A stretch of DNA of 36,842 nucleotides from Planktothrix paucivesiculata PCC 9631 (GTDB taxonomy: Bacteria; Cyanobacteriota; Cyanobacteriia; Cyanobacteriales; Microcoleaceae). Made by a program: the position numbers and the translations under genes. Location of the stretch: assembly GCF_900009265.2 (NCBI RefSeq), contig NZ_LR735015.1, forward strand, positions 264,929 through 301,770. Direction: 5' to 3'. A model generated the notes under the pieces. That model saw only the letters and a list, made by a program, of their open reading frames with translations, searched no databases and had not been told where the DNA came from. Shown piece by piece: positions 18,937 through 26,803 of this stretch; the first letter of the stretch is position 1; the number at the start of each line of letters is the position of its first letter.

Positions 18937-20517
18937 ATGATTGAATCCTATGGTTTTTTAGCCTTAGCCCTAACTTATGAAGATCCTGGCTCTAATCAAT
19001 TCTCAGGATCAAATGGCGTTAATTGGAAAAAACTTTCTAGTCAAACCTACCGCTACTTTCTAGCTTTAGCGGTAGCCGTTTCAGTTTTAACGGTCGCCCA
19101 AACCGCCCAAGCCTTGGTAATGTCTGGAGATTCTGGAAACCAAGTCAGGCAAGTTCAAGAACGCTTACAAGACTTGGGCTATTTTAATGCCAATCCTACG
19201 GGGAATTTTGGCAGTCTGACGAAAGATGCGGTGATTCGGTTTCAAAGAGAGGCGGGTTTATCCGCCGATGGGATTGTTGGCCCTAAAACCCTTGCTGCTT
19301 TGAGATTAATTCCCAGCCAACCCTCTGGCCCCGGCCCCAATCGAGATTTAATTGGTTTGGGACGAGGAGATAGTGGCCCTGGGGTTTCGGACTTACAGAG
19401 GCGGTTACAAGCCTTGCGTTATTTCAACCAACAACCTACAGGTAACTTTGGAAGCATCACGGAAAATGCTGTGATTCAATTGCAACGGGACTATAATATT
19501 CCGGCAACGGGTTTAGTCACCGAAGCCACCCTCGCCATACTCAATAGCGGTATTAATTCTGGTCAAGATGTTATTTTCCCAGGTACAACTTTACTGGAAG
19601 GCGATCGCGGGCCAGAGGTTATTGTATTACAAGAAAGATTACAAACCCTAGGTTTTTATCAGGGTGTGATTACAGGTTATTTTGACTCCTTAACCGCAGT
19701 CGCTGTTCAACAATTCCAACGTTCCCAGGGCATCCCCGCCACCGGAGTTGCCACATCCACCACTTTAGTGGCTTTAAGTGTTCCCTCTGTTCCCTCGGCT
19801 CCTTTATCTGATACTGTTCTGAGATTGGGAAGTCGCGGAGCGGCGGTGAGGGTATTACAAGCACAACTCCAAAGCTTGGGATACTATACCGGAATCGTAG
19901 ATGGGGTATTTGATCAATCCACTCAACGGGCTGTGGTCAACTTCCAACGGGCTAATAGAATTACAGCCACAGGAGAAGTCGGGCCAACGACAGCTTTTTA
20001 TATTGTTAGTGCCACGACAACGACACAGACCCTGCAACCCAGACCCATCGCCATTGTCCAAAATCAGACTATTCCAATCACTAATTCCCTATCCACAATT
20101 TCTTTAGGAGATGCAGGCCCAGAAGTTAGAAAAATTCAACGGCGTTTGCGGGAATTAAACTATTATAATGGCCCAATTAATGGTTTCTTTGATTATGCAA
20201 CTCAAGATGCCTTAATCCGGTTTCAAGAATCCCGGGGGGTGACGGTGACTGGGATTGCAGGCCCCACCACCCAAAACTCTTTATTTAATCTGCAATCGGT
20301 TTCGCGACCAACAACTCGAATAACCGCAGTGGTCGCCACAACTCCCCCTATTTCCGGTGCAACCAATATCCAACAGTTGCAACAAAGATTAAGAATCCAG
20401 GGACTGTATAACGGCCCAATTAATGGGGTTTACGACGGTTTAACTCAACAGGCTGTTAGACAAGCCCGAGCCTTCTATGGCCCCAATGCCGATACCGTTT
20501 TATTTGGTAGCCTTTAA
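18937..20517 (+). CDS. Exported protein with six peptidoglycan-binding (PG_binding_1) repeats
   Basis: A 526-residue protein. After about 45 residues there is a signal peptide core, YFLALAVAVSVLTVAQTAQA, with likely cleavage before LVMSGDSG. Then follow five clear PG_binding_1 domains of about 60 residues, each with a GDxGxxVxxLQxxL start, a GYF/YY-type centre with an F-D or F-G-S turn, VxxFQ, and a closing GIVGPxTLxAL-type end. A sixth, shorter copy closes the protein (from about 475). No hydrolase or amidase domain is present, so it is a binding or scaffold protein acting in the periplasm on cell-wall glycan. The first domains are more alike than the last. The region before the signal core, MIESYGFLALALTYEDPG, is unusually long for a signal peptide; an internal start is possible but no better ATG is seen. 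Confidence 0.88.
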   Translation: MIESYGFLALALTYEDPGSNQFSGSNGVNWKKLSSQTYRYFLALAVAVSVLTVAQTAQALVMSGDSGNQVRQVQERLQDLGYFNANPTGNFGSLTKDAVIRFQREAGLSADGIVGPKTLAALRLIPSQPSGPGPNRDLIGLGRGDSGPGVSDLQRRLQALRYFNQQPTGNFGSITENAVIQLQRDYNIPATGLVTEATLAILNSGINSGQDVIFPGTTLLEGDRGPEVIVLQERLQTLGFYQGVITGYFDSLTAVAVQQFQRSQGIPATGVATSTTLVALSVPSVPSAPLSDTVLRLGSRGAAVRVLQAQLQSLGYYTGIVDGVFDQSTQRAVVNFQRANRITATGEVGPTTAFYIVSATTTTQTLQPRPIAIVQNQTIPITNSLSTISLGDAGPEVRKIQRRLRELNYYNGPINGFFDYATQDALIRFQESRGVTVTGIAGPTTQNSLFNLQSVSRPTTRITAVVATTPPISGATNIQQLQQRLRIQGLYNGPINGVYDGLTQQAVRQARAFYGPNADTVLFGSL

Positions 20518-20520
20518 TTC

Positions 20521-20553
20521 AGTTATCAGTCATCAGTTATCAGTTATCAGTTT
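20521..20553. repeat. Heptamer tandem repeat (AGTTATC)
   Basis: Four 7-bp units: AGTTATC, AGTCATC, AGTTATC, AGTTATC, then a decaying copy. The array starts four bases after the stop of the peptidoglycan-binding gene. Confidence 0.85.
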
Positions 20554-20612
20554 TAGGGGCGGGTTCATCGAGATTTAGGTGATGCACAAAGATCTAAAAA
20601 AACCTGCCCGTA
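20554..20612. repeat. Mini element with GGGGCGGGTT-type inverted ends, copy 1
   Basis: The ends TAGGGGCGGGTT and AACCTGCCCGTA are imperfect inverted repeats around about 35 bp. The interior includes CATCGAGATTTAGGTGAT, which recurs in inverted orientation in the copy at 32633-32691. It lies between two heptamer arrays. Size and structure resemble a small non-autonomous palindromic element. Confidence 0.7.
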
Positions 20613-20617
20613 CCAGA

Positions 20618-20717
20618 AATTAGTTATTAGTTATTTAGTTAAGTTATTAGTTATTATCCCAAATCAGCTTTCTATAGACTTCAACTGATGACTTATAACT
20701 GATGACTGATTACTGAC
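20618..20717. repeat. Degenerate heptamer repeats abutting the fur 3' end
   Basis: AGTTATT units (about 20620-20657) and an inverted-sense set of ACTGATG/ACTTATA-like units (20681-20717) run up to and just into the stop region of the Fur-family gene. Tandem repeats thus border both ends of the mini element. Confidence 0.7.
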
Positions 20718-21240
20718 ACTCGGTTTCATCCATTTCAAGAGACCCATCAGCGATCGCCTTTGAACAAGACCAATTTGTAGAAACCAAAGACGGCCAACCC
20801 ATGCGTAAAGCCTCATGGCAAATCGTATGAATGGTTAACTGACAATCTAATAAATGAAACCCCGATTTCTCCGCCTGCTTCATACTGGTTTTAGAAATAG
20901 AATCATTTTTAAACTCAAGAGTTTTATTGCACTGAACACAAACTAAATGATGATGGTGATGGGGATAGGGTTGATTAATTTCATAGTGTTTATGACCTTC
21001 AGCCAATTCCAATTCCCGCAAAATTCCCATCCGCGCCATTAACTTTAAGGTGCGATAAATTGTCGATAAACTAATCGCTTCCCCTCGGCTTTTGAGTAAA
21101 GTATACAAATCCTCCGCACTCAGATGATTTCCTTTCGGTAAATTCTGAAAGACCTGTAAAATCGTTTCCCGTTGGGGCGTTAACCGCCAACCCTTATCAT
21201 TAAGTTCGGATTTAAAAGAGACTGTTGTATATAAACCCAT
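20710..21240 (-). CDS. fur: Fur-family metalloregulator (FurA-like)
   Basis: A 176-residue DNA-binding regulator. The winged helix reads WRLTPQRETILQVF and then ISLSTIYRTLKLMARMGIL; the metal-binding part has HKHYEINQPYPHHHHHLVC and CVQC. It is close to cyanobacterial FurA, the iron-dependent repressor of iron uptake and oxidative-stress genes. I start it at the ATG of MGLYTTVSF, which aligns with FurA starts; ATGs at 21270 and 21282 and a TTG at 21288 would extend it. The second zinc-type CPxC motif of Anabaena FurA is absent: the C-terminus instead continues TICHEALRMGWPSLVS to ECQ, about 30 extra residues. Structural zinc binding may therefore differ. It follows sigC on the same strand, behind a strong terminator. 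Confidence 0.9.
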   Translation of the reverse strand: MGLYTTVSFKSELNDKGWRLTPQRETILQVFQNLPKGNHLSAEDLYTLLKSRGEAISLSTIYRTLKLMARMGILRELELAEGHKHYEINQPYPHHHHHLVCVQCNKTLEFKNDSISKTSMKQAEKSGFHLLDCQLTIHTICHEALRMGWPSLVSTNWSCSKAIADGSLEMDETECQ

Positions 21241-21330
21241 ACGCTCAATTGTTTTCAATAAAGCTTGCATACTGACAATCATACACAAAAAATTTCCTGA
21301 TTGTCAAAAAAAACAGTTATTGAAACTAAA

Positions 21331-21360
21331 ACCCCCCGTTAACTATAGTTATCGGGGGGT
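21331..21360 (-). terminator. Rho-independent terminator of sigC
   Basis: ACCCCCCG (21331-21338) and CGGGGGGT (21353-21360) form a perfect 8-bp GC-rich stem, extended by the internal AACTATAGTT. Read on the minus strand it is followed by TTTAGTTT. It lies 30 bp past the sigC stop and separates sigC from fur. Confidence 0.85.
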
Positions 21361-21390
21361 AGAAAAACCCAATCTATAAACGATCAGGGA

Positions 21391-22644
21391 TTAACTCAAA
21401 GACTCCAAATAATCCCGAACCCGGTTGCGACGTTTAGGTTGACGCAGTTTTTGTAGAGCTTTAGCTTCAATTTGACGGACACGCTCCCGGGATAATTCCA
21501 GTGCCCGACCAATTTCGGCCAGGGAATAGGGGTGTCCATCTCCCAAACCATAGCGCATCAAAATTACATCCCGTTCCCGACTGCTCAAATCTGCTAAAAG
21601 ATTCTGTAAATCCTTATGCAAAGATTCACGCATCAGCATTTCTTCCGGTGTGACTTCCTCCGTTTCGAGTAAATCCCCTAATTCCGTATCTTTATCCGTT
21701 CCTACCTTCGTTTCTAAAGACACAGAACGGGGAACCCGGAGCAACACTTCTCGGACTTGAACCGGAGTCATTTCTAACTCATGGGCAATATCCTCAATTG
21801 TCGCGGTACGACCTTTTTCCTGAGAAATTTTCCTTTGTGCTTTTTTAATTTTATTCAGTTTTTCAGTAATATGAACCGGAAGACGAATGGTGCGGCTTTG
21901 GGTAGCGATCGCTCGGGTAATGCCTTGGCGAATCCACCAATAAGAATAGGTGCTAAAACGATATCCCCGCGTCGGGTCGAACTTCTCCACCGCCCGCTCA
22001 AGTCCTAAAGTTCCTTCTTGAATTAAATCCAGGAGTTCCAAACCTCGGTTCTGATATTTCTTCGCCACCGATACCACTAAACGCAGATTCGCTTTAATCA
22101 TCCGGTCTTTGGACTGTATCCCTTCGGTTTGAATCCGATCCAATTCCTCAACGGTCAAACCTGCGATTTCTGCCCAACACCTTTTACCTGAAGCTAAAAT
22201 CGGCTTGAGTTCCGTCACATCAACCCCAGCCTTGGTTGCCCACCGTTCTAAAGACGGACGATGACCCAACTGAGCGGATAATTGATCTCGAGTTTTGATC
22301 AGTCGCACATAAGTATTGATCAGTCCCTCATCCTGCTCGGCAGCATTGTCCCGTAATTCAACTAACCTCAGATAACGCTGCACTTTTTGGGCTTCTGATA
22401 CTTCTTCATCCCGCCCCAACAGACGTACCCGACCAATTTCTTGGAGATACAATCGAACTAAATCTGTAGTGCGACGATTATTGCTAGGCTTCTGGAGTTT
22501 CACATCGCTGGCATCTTCTATCTCCAGATCAATTAAATCATCCAAATCAGGCTCAAGATCCTGACTCATTAGCTCATCAGGTTCCGAATCGTCCTGAAAA
22601 GAGGGGTTTAAGTTGTTGTCGGCATCGATTTTAGTGGCTGGCAT
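21391..22644 (-). CDS. sigC: Group 2 RNA polymerase sigma factor SigC
   Basis: A 417-residue sigma-70 factor. Region 1.2 is TDLVRLYLQEIGRVRLLGRDEEV; after a variable insert comes region 2 (ANLRLVVSVAKKYQNRGLEL, YRFSTYSYWWIRQGITRAIA), region 3, and region 4 with YSLAEIGRALELSRERVRQ. The GRVRLLGRDEEVSEAQKVQR segment and the C-terminal RDYLESLS match the cyanobacterial SigC group rather than the primary SigA. SigC members take part in stress, carbon and nitrogen responses. I start it at the ATG at 22644 (MPATKIDADN), which agrees with remembered SigC starts; a GTG at 22683 would add 13 residues. The N-terminal 50 residues are very acidic. Confidence 0.92.
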   Translation of the reverse strand: MPATKIDADNNLNPSFQDDSEPDELMSQDLEPDLDDLIDLEIEDASDVKLQKPSNNRRTTDLVRLYLQEIGRVRLLGRDEEVSEAQKVQRYLRLVELRDNAAEQDEGLINTYVRLIKTRDQLSAQLGHRPSLERWATKAGVDVTELKPILASGKRCWAEIAGLTVEELDRIQTEGIQSKDRMIKANLRLVVSVAKKYQNRGLELLDLIQEGTLGLERAVEKFDPTRGYRFSTYSYWWIRQGITRAIATQSRTIRLPVHITEKLNKIKKAQRKISQEKGRTATIEDIAHELEMTPVQVREVLLRVPRSVSLETKVGTDKDTELGDLLETEEVTPEEMLMRESLHKDLQNLLADLSSRERDVILMRYGLGDGHPYSLAEIGRALELSRERVRQIEAKALQKLRQPKRRNRVRDYLESLS

Positions 22645-23210
22645 AGTTTCTATCTCAGTTGCTCCAGTAATCAGAGGCTGCACTTACGGGGGTTAGCTAT
22701 CGCAACGGGACACCCCTGATCGGGGGTGACGTAGGATTGAGCTTTTCCGTTCCGGTGATATTACTTATACTGCCCTACCATCCATGATTTCAGGCAAAGC
22801 CTGGAGAATGATTTAATGATGGCCATTTACAAACAGGGGGAGTAAAATCAGGTTAGGAATATTTGTTTTTTATTAACCTCTTAGTTAGTATAAGAATAAC
22901 TCCGGGATTTCACAGTGATTCTTATCAAACCCTTAATTAATTTCCGTCACTCCCCCTAGGCGTCTGAGATCACCACAGGGCAGTTTTAGATGTTTGTAAC
23001 GAAAAATCAATAAACTCAGCAAATCTTAGCCCCCCATACAAATTCCCTTCCCCTACCTCCCCTGCTCCCCCACTCCCCCTGGACTAACCGTTTAACTTCT
23101 TCTCACTGGTGGCAATTTCTGGTAGTTTTAATAATTAAACCGCTAAACAGGATTCGGTGAGCCTGTCGGCAGTATTTGTACTTACTGCAAAGTTAAGTTG
23201 GGAAAAAACA
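22645..23210. promoter_or_regulatory. sigC-psbZ divergent intergenic region
   Basis: These 566 bp hold no convincing gene. Near sigC there is a hairpin, CACCCC/GGGGTG around TGATCG (22711-22728), and a small one, CAGGCAAAGCCTG (22791-22803). AACAGGGGGAGT (about 22832) and CACTCCCCCTAGG (about 22950) are complementary in their cores. A C-rich tract at 23043-23083 with CTCCCC-like units looks like another degenerate repeat. Promoters for both genes must lie here; I could not fix any -10 box with confidence. Confidence 0.5.
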
Positions 23211-23402
23211 ATGTTAACAATTCTGTTTCAAGCTGTCCTTGCGGCACTGGTGATTTTATCTTTTCTCATGGTAGTGGGCGTTCCCTTTGCCTATGCCTCT
23301 CCCCAATACTGGAGCCAATCTAAGCCTTTGCTTTATGTGGGTTCTGGTCTTTGGTTCGTGTTGGTGATTTTAGTCGGTGTTTTAAACTACCTAGTGGTTT
23401 AA
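23211..23402 (+). CDS. psbZ: Photosystem II protein PsbZ (Ycf9)
   Basis: A 63-residue membrane protein with two helices: the first at about 4-28, then the lumenal or stromal [11 protein letters not shown] link, and the second at about 40-62 ([21 protein letters not shown]). Length and sequence match PsbZ, which sits at the edge of photosystem II and stabilises its supercomplexes. I start at the ATG at 23211, which gives the family length; upstream codons in frame would add 18 residues not found in PsbZ. It is followed by ribH, a neighbour known in other cyanobacteria. Confidence 0.95.
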   Translation: MLTILFQAVLAALVILSFLMVVGVPFAYASPQYWSQSKPLLYVGSGLWFVLVILVGVLNYLVV

Positions 23403-23536
23403 TTCAGAAGGGGAATTGAAGGTTAGACGGTTTGGGACAATTGCCCTAAGCGGTTTAACCCAAGATTCCCTATCGGTTTATTTCTTAAATTATATATTTG
23501 TTAACTTTTGTTAACAAAAAGGATCGGATAACAAAA

Positions 23537-24097
23537 ATGGCGGTTTTTGAGGGAAATTTTACCCAGACAAATTCCTTAAGGTTTGCCATGGTGATTGGTC
23601 GGTTTAATGACTTGATCACAACCAAACTTTTAGAAGGATGTCAGGATTGTTTAAAACGACATGGGATTGATCCCGATCCCCAGGGAACACAAGTTGATTA
23701 TGCTTGGGTTCCGGGTAGTTTTGAGATTCCATTAGTGGCTCATCAGTTAGCCCTAACCCGTCGCTATGATGCGATTATTTGTTTAGGGGCTGTCATTAAG
23801 GGACAAACTCCCCACTTTGATTATGTCTCATCAGAAGTTTCCAAGGGGATCGCGGCTACGGCATTTCAAACGGGTGTTCCGGTAATTTTTGGGGTTCTGA
23901 CCACCGACACCATGCAGCAAGCCCTAGAACGAGCCGGAATTAAGGCAAATCACGGTTGGAACTATGCGATGGATGCGATTGAGATGGCAAATTTAATGCG
24001 TCAAATCAAGCAAAGTGCAGTAACAACGGTGGACTCTACGGCGGTTTTATCTGCGAGTGCTAGTCCAGCTTTAACTGGGGAACGGGGCAAACAGTAA
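23537..24097 (+). CDS. ribH: 6,7-dimethyl-8-ribityllumazine synthase
   Basis: A 186-residue riboflavin-pathway enzyme that joins 5-amino-6-ribitylaminouracil to dihydroxybutanone phosphate. Substrate loops are [14 protein letters not shown] and [14 protein letters not shown], with the catalytic His93, then [15 protein letters not shown]. The core is the usual 155 or so residues; the last 25 ([20 protein letters not shown]) form a low-complexity tail. The ATG at 23537, preceded by AAGGATCGG, gives MAVFEGNFT, the expected cyanobacterial N-terminus. It is probably transcribed with psbZ or from its own promoter in the 134-bp gap. Confidence 0.96.
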   Translation: MAVFEGNFTQTNSLRFAMVIGRFNDLITTKLLEGCQDCLKRHGIDPDPQGTQVDYAWVPGSFEIPLVAHQLALTRRYDAIICLGAVIKGQTPHFDYVSSEVSKGIAATAFQTGVPVIFGVLTTDTMQQALERAGIKANHGWNYAMDAIEMANLMRQIKQSAVTTVDSTAVLSASASPALTGERGKQ

Positions 24098-24151
24098 CAG
24101 TAGCCGGAAACCTTTTAAATTGTGAGGTTCTAAAAAATTTTGGGAAAGGGG

Positions 24152-24180
24152 TTGACAAATCTCAAGATTTTTGGAATGAT
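24152..24180 (+). promoter_or_regulatory. Putative tRNA-Gly promoter
   Basis: A perfect -35 box TTGACA (24152-24157) is followed after 17 bp by AATGAT (24175-24180), a 4-of-6 match to the -10 consensus, about 20 bp before the tRNA. Confidence 0.5.
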
Positions 24181-24198
24181 AGAAAAGGTGAACGAGTT

Positions 24199-24270
24199 GC
24201 GGGTGTAGCTCAGTGGTAGAGCGCAACCTTGCCAAGGTTGATGTCGTGGGTTCGAATCCCATCACCCGCT
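24199..24270 (+). tRNA. trnG: tRNA-Gly (anticodon GCC)
   Basis: The 72-base gene folds as a complete cloverleaf: acceptor stem GCGGGTG/CACCCGC, D-arm with AGCTCAGTGGTAGAGC, anticodon stem CAACC/GGTTG with loop TTGCCAA (GCC at 24231-24233), and T-arm GTGGGTTCGAATCCCAT. Discriminator base is T; CCA is not encoded. It reads GGC and GGT glycine codons. Confidence 0.97.
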
Positions 24271-24402
24271 TGAAAAAATATATGGTAGCACTTTATCGGG
24301 ATGATTAATCAATCTTCCCGATAATTTTTTATATTGATCTTTGATGATAAATCTTCATCCCATAATACCGAATTAAAGTCCCAAGCTAATCGGAAAAAGT
24401 GT

Positions 24403-24918
24403 ATGAAAATTATAGAGCAGACTTCAAATCAACTGATTCTCAAAAATTCTAGTATCGGTGTTTGGATAATCCGATTGGTTTGTACTCCCTTCTTGCTTTT
24501 AGGGGCAATAGGACTTTTTATTGTGATTACAGAAACCCTTTTTCCCTCATTATTCATCATTATTTGTTTGATCTTTGGTACTCTTGGCGTTTTCTTCTCC
24601 TGTGAAGAAATAGTTTGTTTAAATAAAAGCCAAAACCAATTCCTGATTCAAACGAAACGATTGTTAGGAACAAAAACCAGGGAATATTCCCTGAATGATA
24701 TTCATGTCCGGGTGCAAGAAACCCCGTTCCTAGTCAAAACCCACACTTCAATATTAAGAACTCAAAAAAAACCTATTTATCTTGTTATTCTGGAGATTCC
24801 CTCCTGCTCCAAAACTATCAAGATTTCTAACAATTATAGTTTTACTCGAGATCAGGCCGTTGAAATAGCTGCTCTGATCCGATCTTTCCTGAATAAATCT
24901 TCGGTCAAACCCTTTTAA
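24403..24918 (+). CDS. Hypothetical two-helix membrane protein
   Basis: A 171-residue protein. Two adjacent hydrophobic segments (about residues 20-45, VWIIRLVCTPFLLLGAIGLF, and 50-68) form a membrane hairpin near the N-terminus. About 100 mostly beta-rich soluble residues follow, with IVCLNKSQNQFLIQTKRLLG and YSLNDIHVRVQE. The layout (two helices, then a PH-like beta domain) is common in small cyanobacterial membrane proteins, but I do not recognise a named family. The ATG at 24403 is preceded by GGAAAAAGTGT, a fair ribosome site; an upstream TTG would add 23 polar residues. It stands alone between the tRNA and the next small gene. Confidence 0.7.
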   Translation: MKIIEQTSNQLILKNSSIGVWIIRLVCTPFLLLGAIGLFIVITETLFPSLFIIICLIFGTLGVFFSCEEIVCLNKSQNQFLIQTKRLLGTKTREYSLNDIHVRVQETPFLVKTHTSILRTQKKPIYLVILEIPSCSKTIKISNNYSFTRDQAVEIAALIRSFLNKSSVKPF

Positions 24919-25131
24919 CAGAAGGTTTATCGCTCTAGTTTTAGAAGATTCACAAAAGCTGAGAATTCCAACTTTTAAGGATGCAAATCGAAATTGCCGT
25001 GATATAATCCCTAAAGAATGGGAGTTAAGAAAAGATAACCCTTTAAATTTAAAGTTCAACTTGACCATAATTGATTTAATTTACTTTTTTCTTCTCAATT
25101 ATTACAAAAACATTAAGTTAATTAATCGCTT

Positions 25132-25536
25132 GTGCCATCTAAAAAAGCCCAAAAGATTGATTTGAATGGGGATTATCCTTGCCCCTGTCGGCGAAAGGGG
25201 CGACTGGTTCCCATTGCGCTGACCGAAGCCTTTGGCTGCGATCGCTGTCAGCAAATTTTCGTTGTCGATGAGAGTGGTTATTGCTTAGAACAACTCGCCA
25301 CCCATTATCCTTATAAACAAGCTTGGCGTTGGACAGGTCATCAATGGAATAGAGCCAGTCCAGGGTTAAAAGCCCACTATTTACCCATGGCTTTAGGGAT
25401 GCTCTTAATTCCATTAGTGATCTGGTTACCATTAGCCTTGTATTCACCTGGGCCAAATTTGGTGTTATGGGCGATGGTTGCTATTCTGTTAGCGATGTTA
25501 CCCGCACTGATCGTTTGGCTCGCTTACAGGCGTTAG
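25132..25536 (+). CDS. Zinc-ribbon-like small membrane protein
   Basis: A 134-residue protein starting at GTG. The N-terminal half has two cysteine pairs, C17-C19 (YPCPCR) and C36-C39 (GCDRC), likely one metal-binding ribbon. The C-terminal half has two membrane helices (about 82-104 and 108-132, ending in WLAYRR). It ends four bases before the proA-like gene and should be co-transcribed with it. Function is unknown to me; the order small zinc-ribbon protein then ProA-like protein suggests a functional pair. Confidence 0.75.
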   Translation: MPSKKAQKIDLNGDYPCPCRRKGRLVPIALTEAFGCDRCQQIFVVDESGYCLEQLATHYPYKQAWRWTGHQWNRASPGLKAHYLPMALGMLLIPLVIWLPLALYSPGPNLVLWAMVAILLAMLPALIVWLAYRR

Positions 25537-25540
25537 CGGC

Positions 25541-26803
25541 ATGATAATTGATGATTTCTCTCTCCTACCTCCAGACAATCCTTTCCGTCGTGCTTACCTG
25601 GCTAGTTTTGAATTAGCCAAAACCAAAGGAGCAGATCGAAGTCTCGCCTTGCAACTGATGGCGAAGGCATTGCGATCGCGACAGAATGACATCCTAGAAG
25701 CCAATACCCTCGACTTAGAAGCCAGTCGCAACCTAGGGCTATCGGAATTAATTACCGACTGGCTGAAACTCACCCCAGAACGCTTAGAAACCACCGTTCA
25801 AATTTTAGAACGTCTGGGACAACTTCCCGATCCCATTGGTCGGGTGATGAGTGCTTCCTATCAACTGGAACAGGGACAAACCTACTTTCAACCCATTCCC
25901 CTGGGCGTCGTGGCATTAATTTATGAAGCCTTCCCCGAATTAGCAGCCATTGCGACGGGACTCTGTTTAAAAACCGCTAATAGTCTAGTGCTGTTAGGGG
26001 GTACAGAAGCCACCCATTCTAATCAGATGATTGTTCAAACCTTACAAATGGCCTTAGAGGAATCGGGACTTCCCCCGGGCTGTTTAGAAATTCTACCGCC
26101 AGAACCCCAGACCTCGATGCAATCGTTAGTAACTCAAGACAAATATATCAATTTAGTGATTCCCTATGGACGTCCCCATTTTGTGCAAAAAGTGGTGAAT
26201 CAATCCACGGTTCCGGTGTTGCGTTCCGCCGTGGGAAATTGTTATTTATATTGGTCATCTACGGCAAGTGTGGATACGGCGCGATGGATGATCTTAGATA
26301 GTCATGATGGTAAACCCGATGCGGTGAATGCCATTGAAAAAGTTTTGATTGATCCTAATCAAAAAAGCTCATCCCTAGTACGATTGTGGAATAACCTAAG
26401 GGAAGCGGGATTTGAACTGCGAGGAGATGAAGTGCTCGCTCAAGAATTTGCGGAATTGACCTTAGCAGAAACCACAGAATGGTCAGAACCCTATTTAACT
26501 AGAACCGTGGCTTTTAAACGGGTGGACAATTTGGAACAAGCCATTATTTGGATGAATACCCATAGTAGCGGTCATGCTAACTGTTTAGCCACCGAATCCT
26601 ATTCCGAGAGTCGAAAATTTGCCCAGGATGTCAATAGTGCTTTGACCTTTATTAATGCGTCTCCTCGATTTTCCCGTCACTTGAACCGAGGAGACGCAAT
26701 CTTTCTGGGAATTTCTAACCAGAAAGGATATCGTCGGGGATTAATTGGTTTAGAAGCCCTGATGACCCTGAAGCACGTTGTTCAGGGTAATCGGCAATTT
26801 TAG
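25541..26803 (+). CDS. ProA-like aldehyde dehydrogenase paralogue lacking the catalytic cysteine
   Basis: A 420-residue protein aligned end to end with gamma-glutamyl phosphate reductase (ProA): ALQLMAKALRSRQNDILEAN, PLGVVALIYEAFPELA, CLKTANSLVLLGG, DKYINLVIPYG and GLIGLEALMTLKHVVQG. In true ProA the nucleophile lies in RPSTCN (E. coli); here the same place reads KPDAVNAIEKVLI, so the cysteine is replaced by valine. The usual YEARP is YEAFP, and the loop before the last helix (SPRFSRHLNRGDAIFLG) is also altered. Proline synthesis by this protein is therefore doubtful. A canonical proA probably lies elsewhere. Its last 4 bp overlap the convergent desaturase gene. Confidence 0.85.
   Translation: MIIDDFSLLPPDNPFRRAYLASFELAKTKGADRSLALQLMAKALRSRQNDILEANTLDLEASRNLGLSELITDWLKLTPERLETTVQILERLGQLPDPIGRVMSASYQLEQGQTYFQPIPLGVVALIYEAFPELAAIATGLCLKTANSLVLLGGTEATHSNQMIVQTLQMALEESGLPPGCLEILPPEPQTSMQSLVTQDKYINLVIPYGRPHFVQKVVNQSTVPVLRSAVGNCYLYWSSTASVDTARWMILDSHDGKPDAVNAIEKVLIDPNQKSSSLVRLWNNLREAGFELRGDEVLAQEFAELTLAETTEWSEPYLTRTVAFKRVDNLEQAIIWMNTHSSGHANCLATESYSESRKFAQDVNSALTFINASPRFSRHLNRGDAIFLGISNQKGYRRGLIGLEALMTLKHVVQGNRQF

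Noticed and set aside
21391-22644. Assignment as primary sigma factor SigA/RpoD
   Set aside because: The GRVRLLGRDEEVSEAQK region and C-terminus fit SigC better; primary SigA has a different region 1 to 2 spacer.
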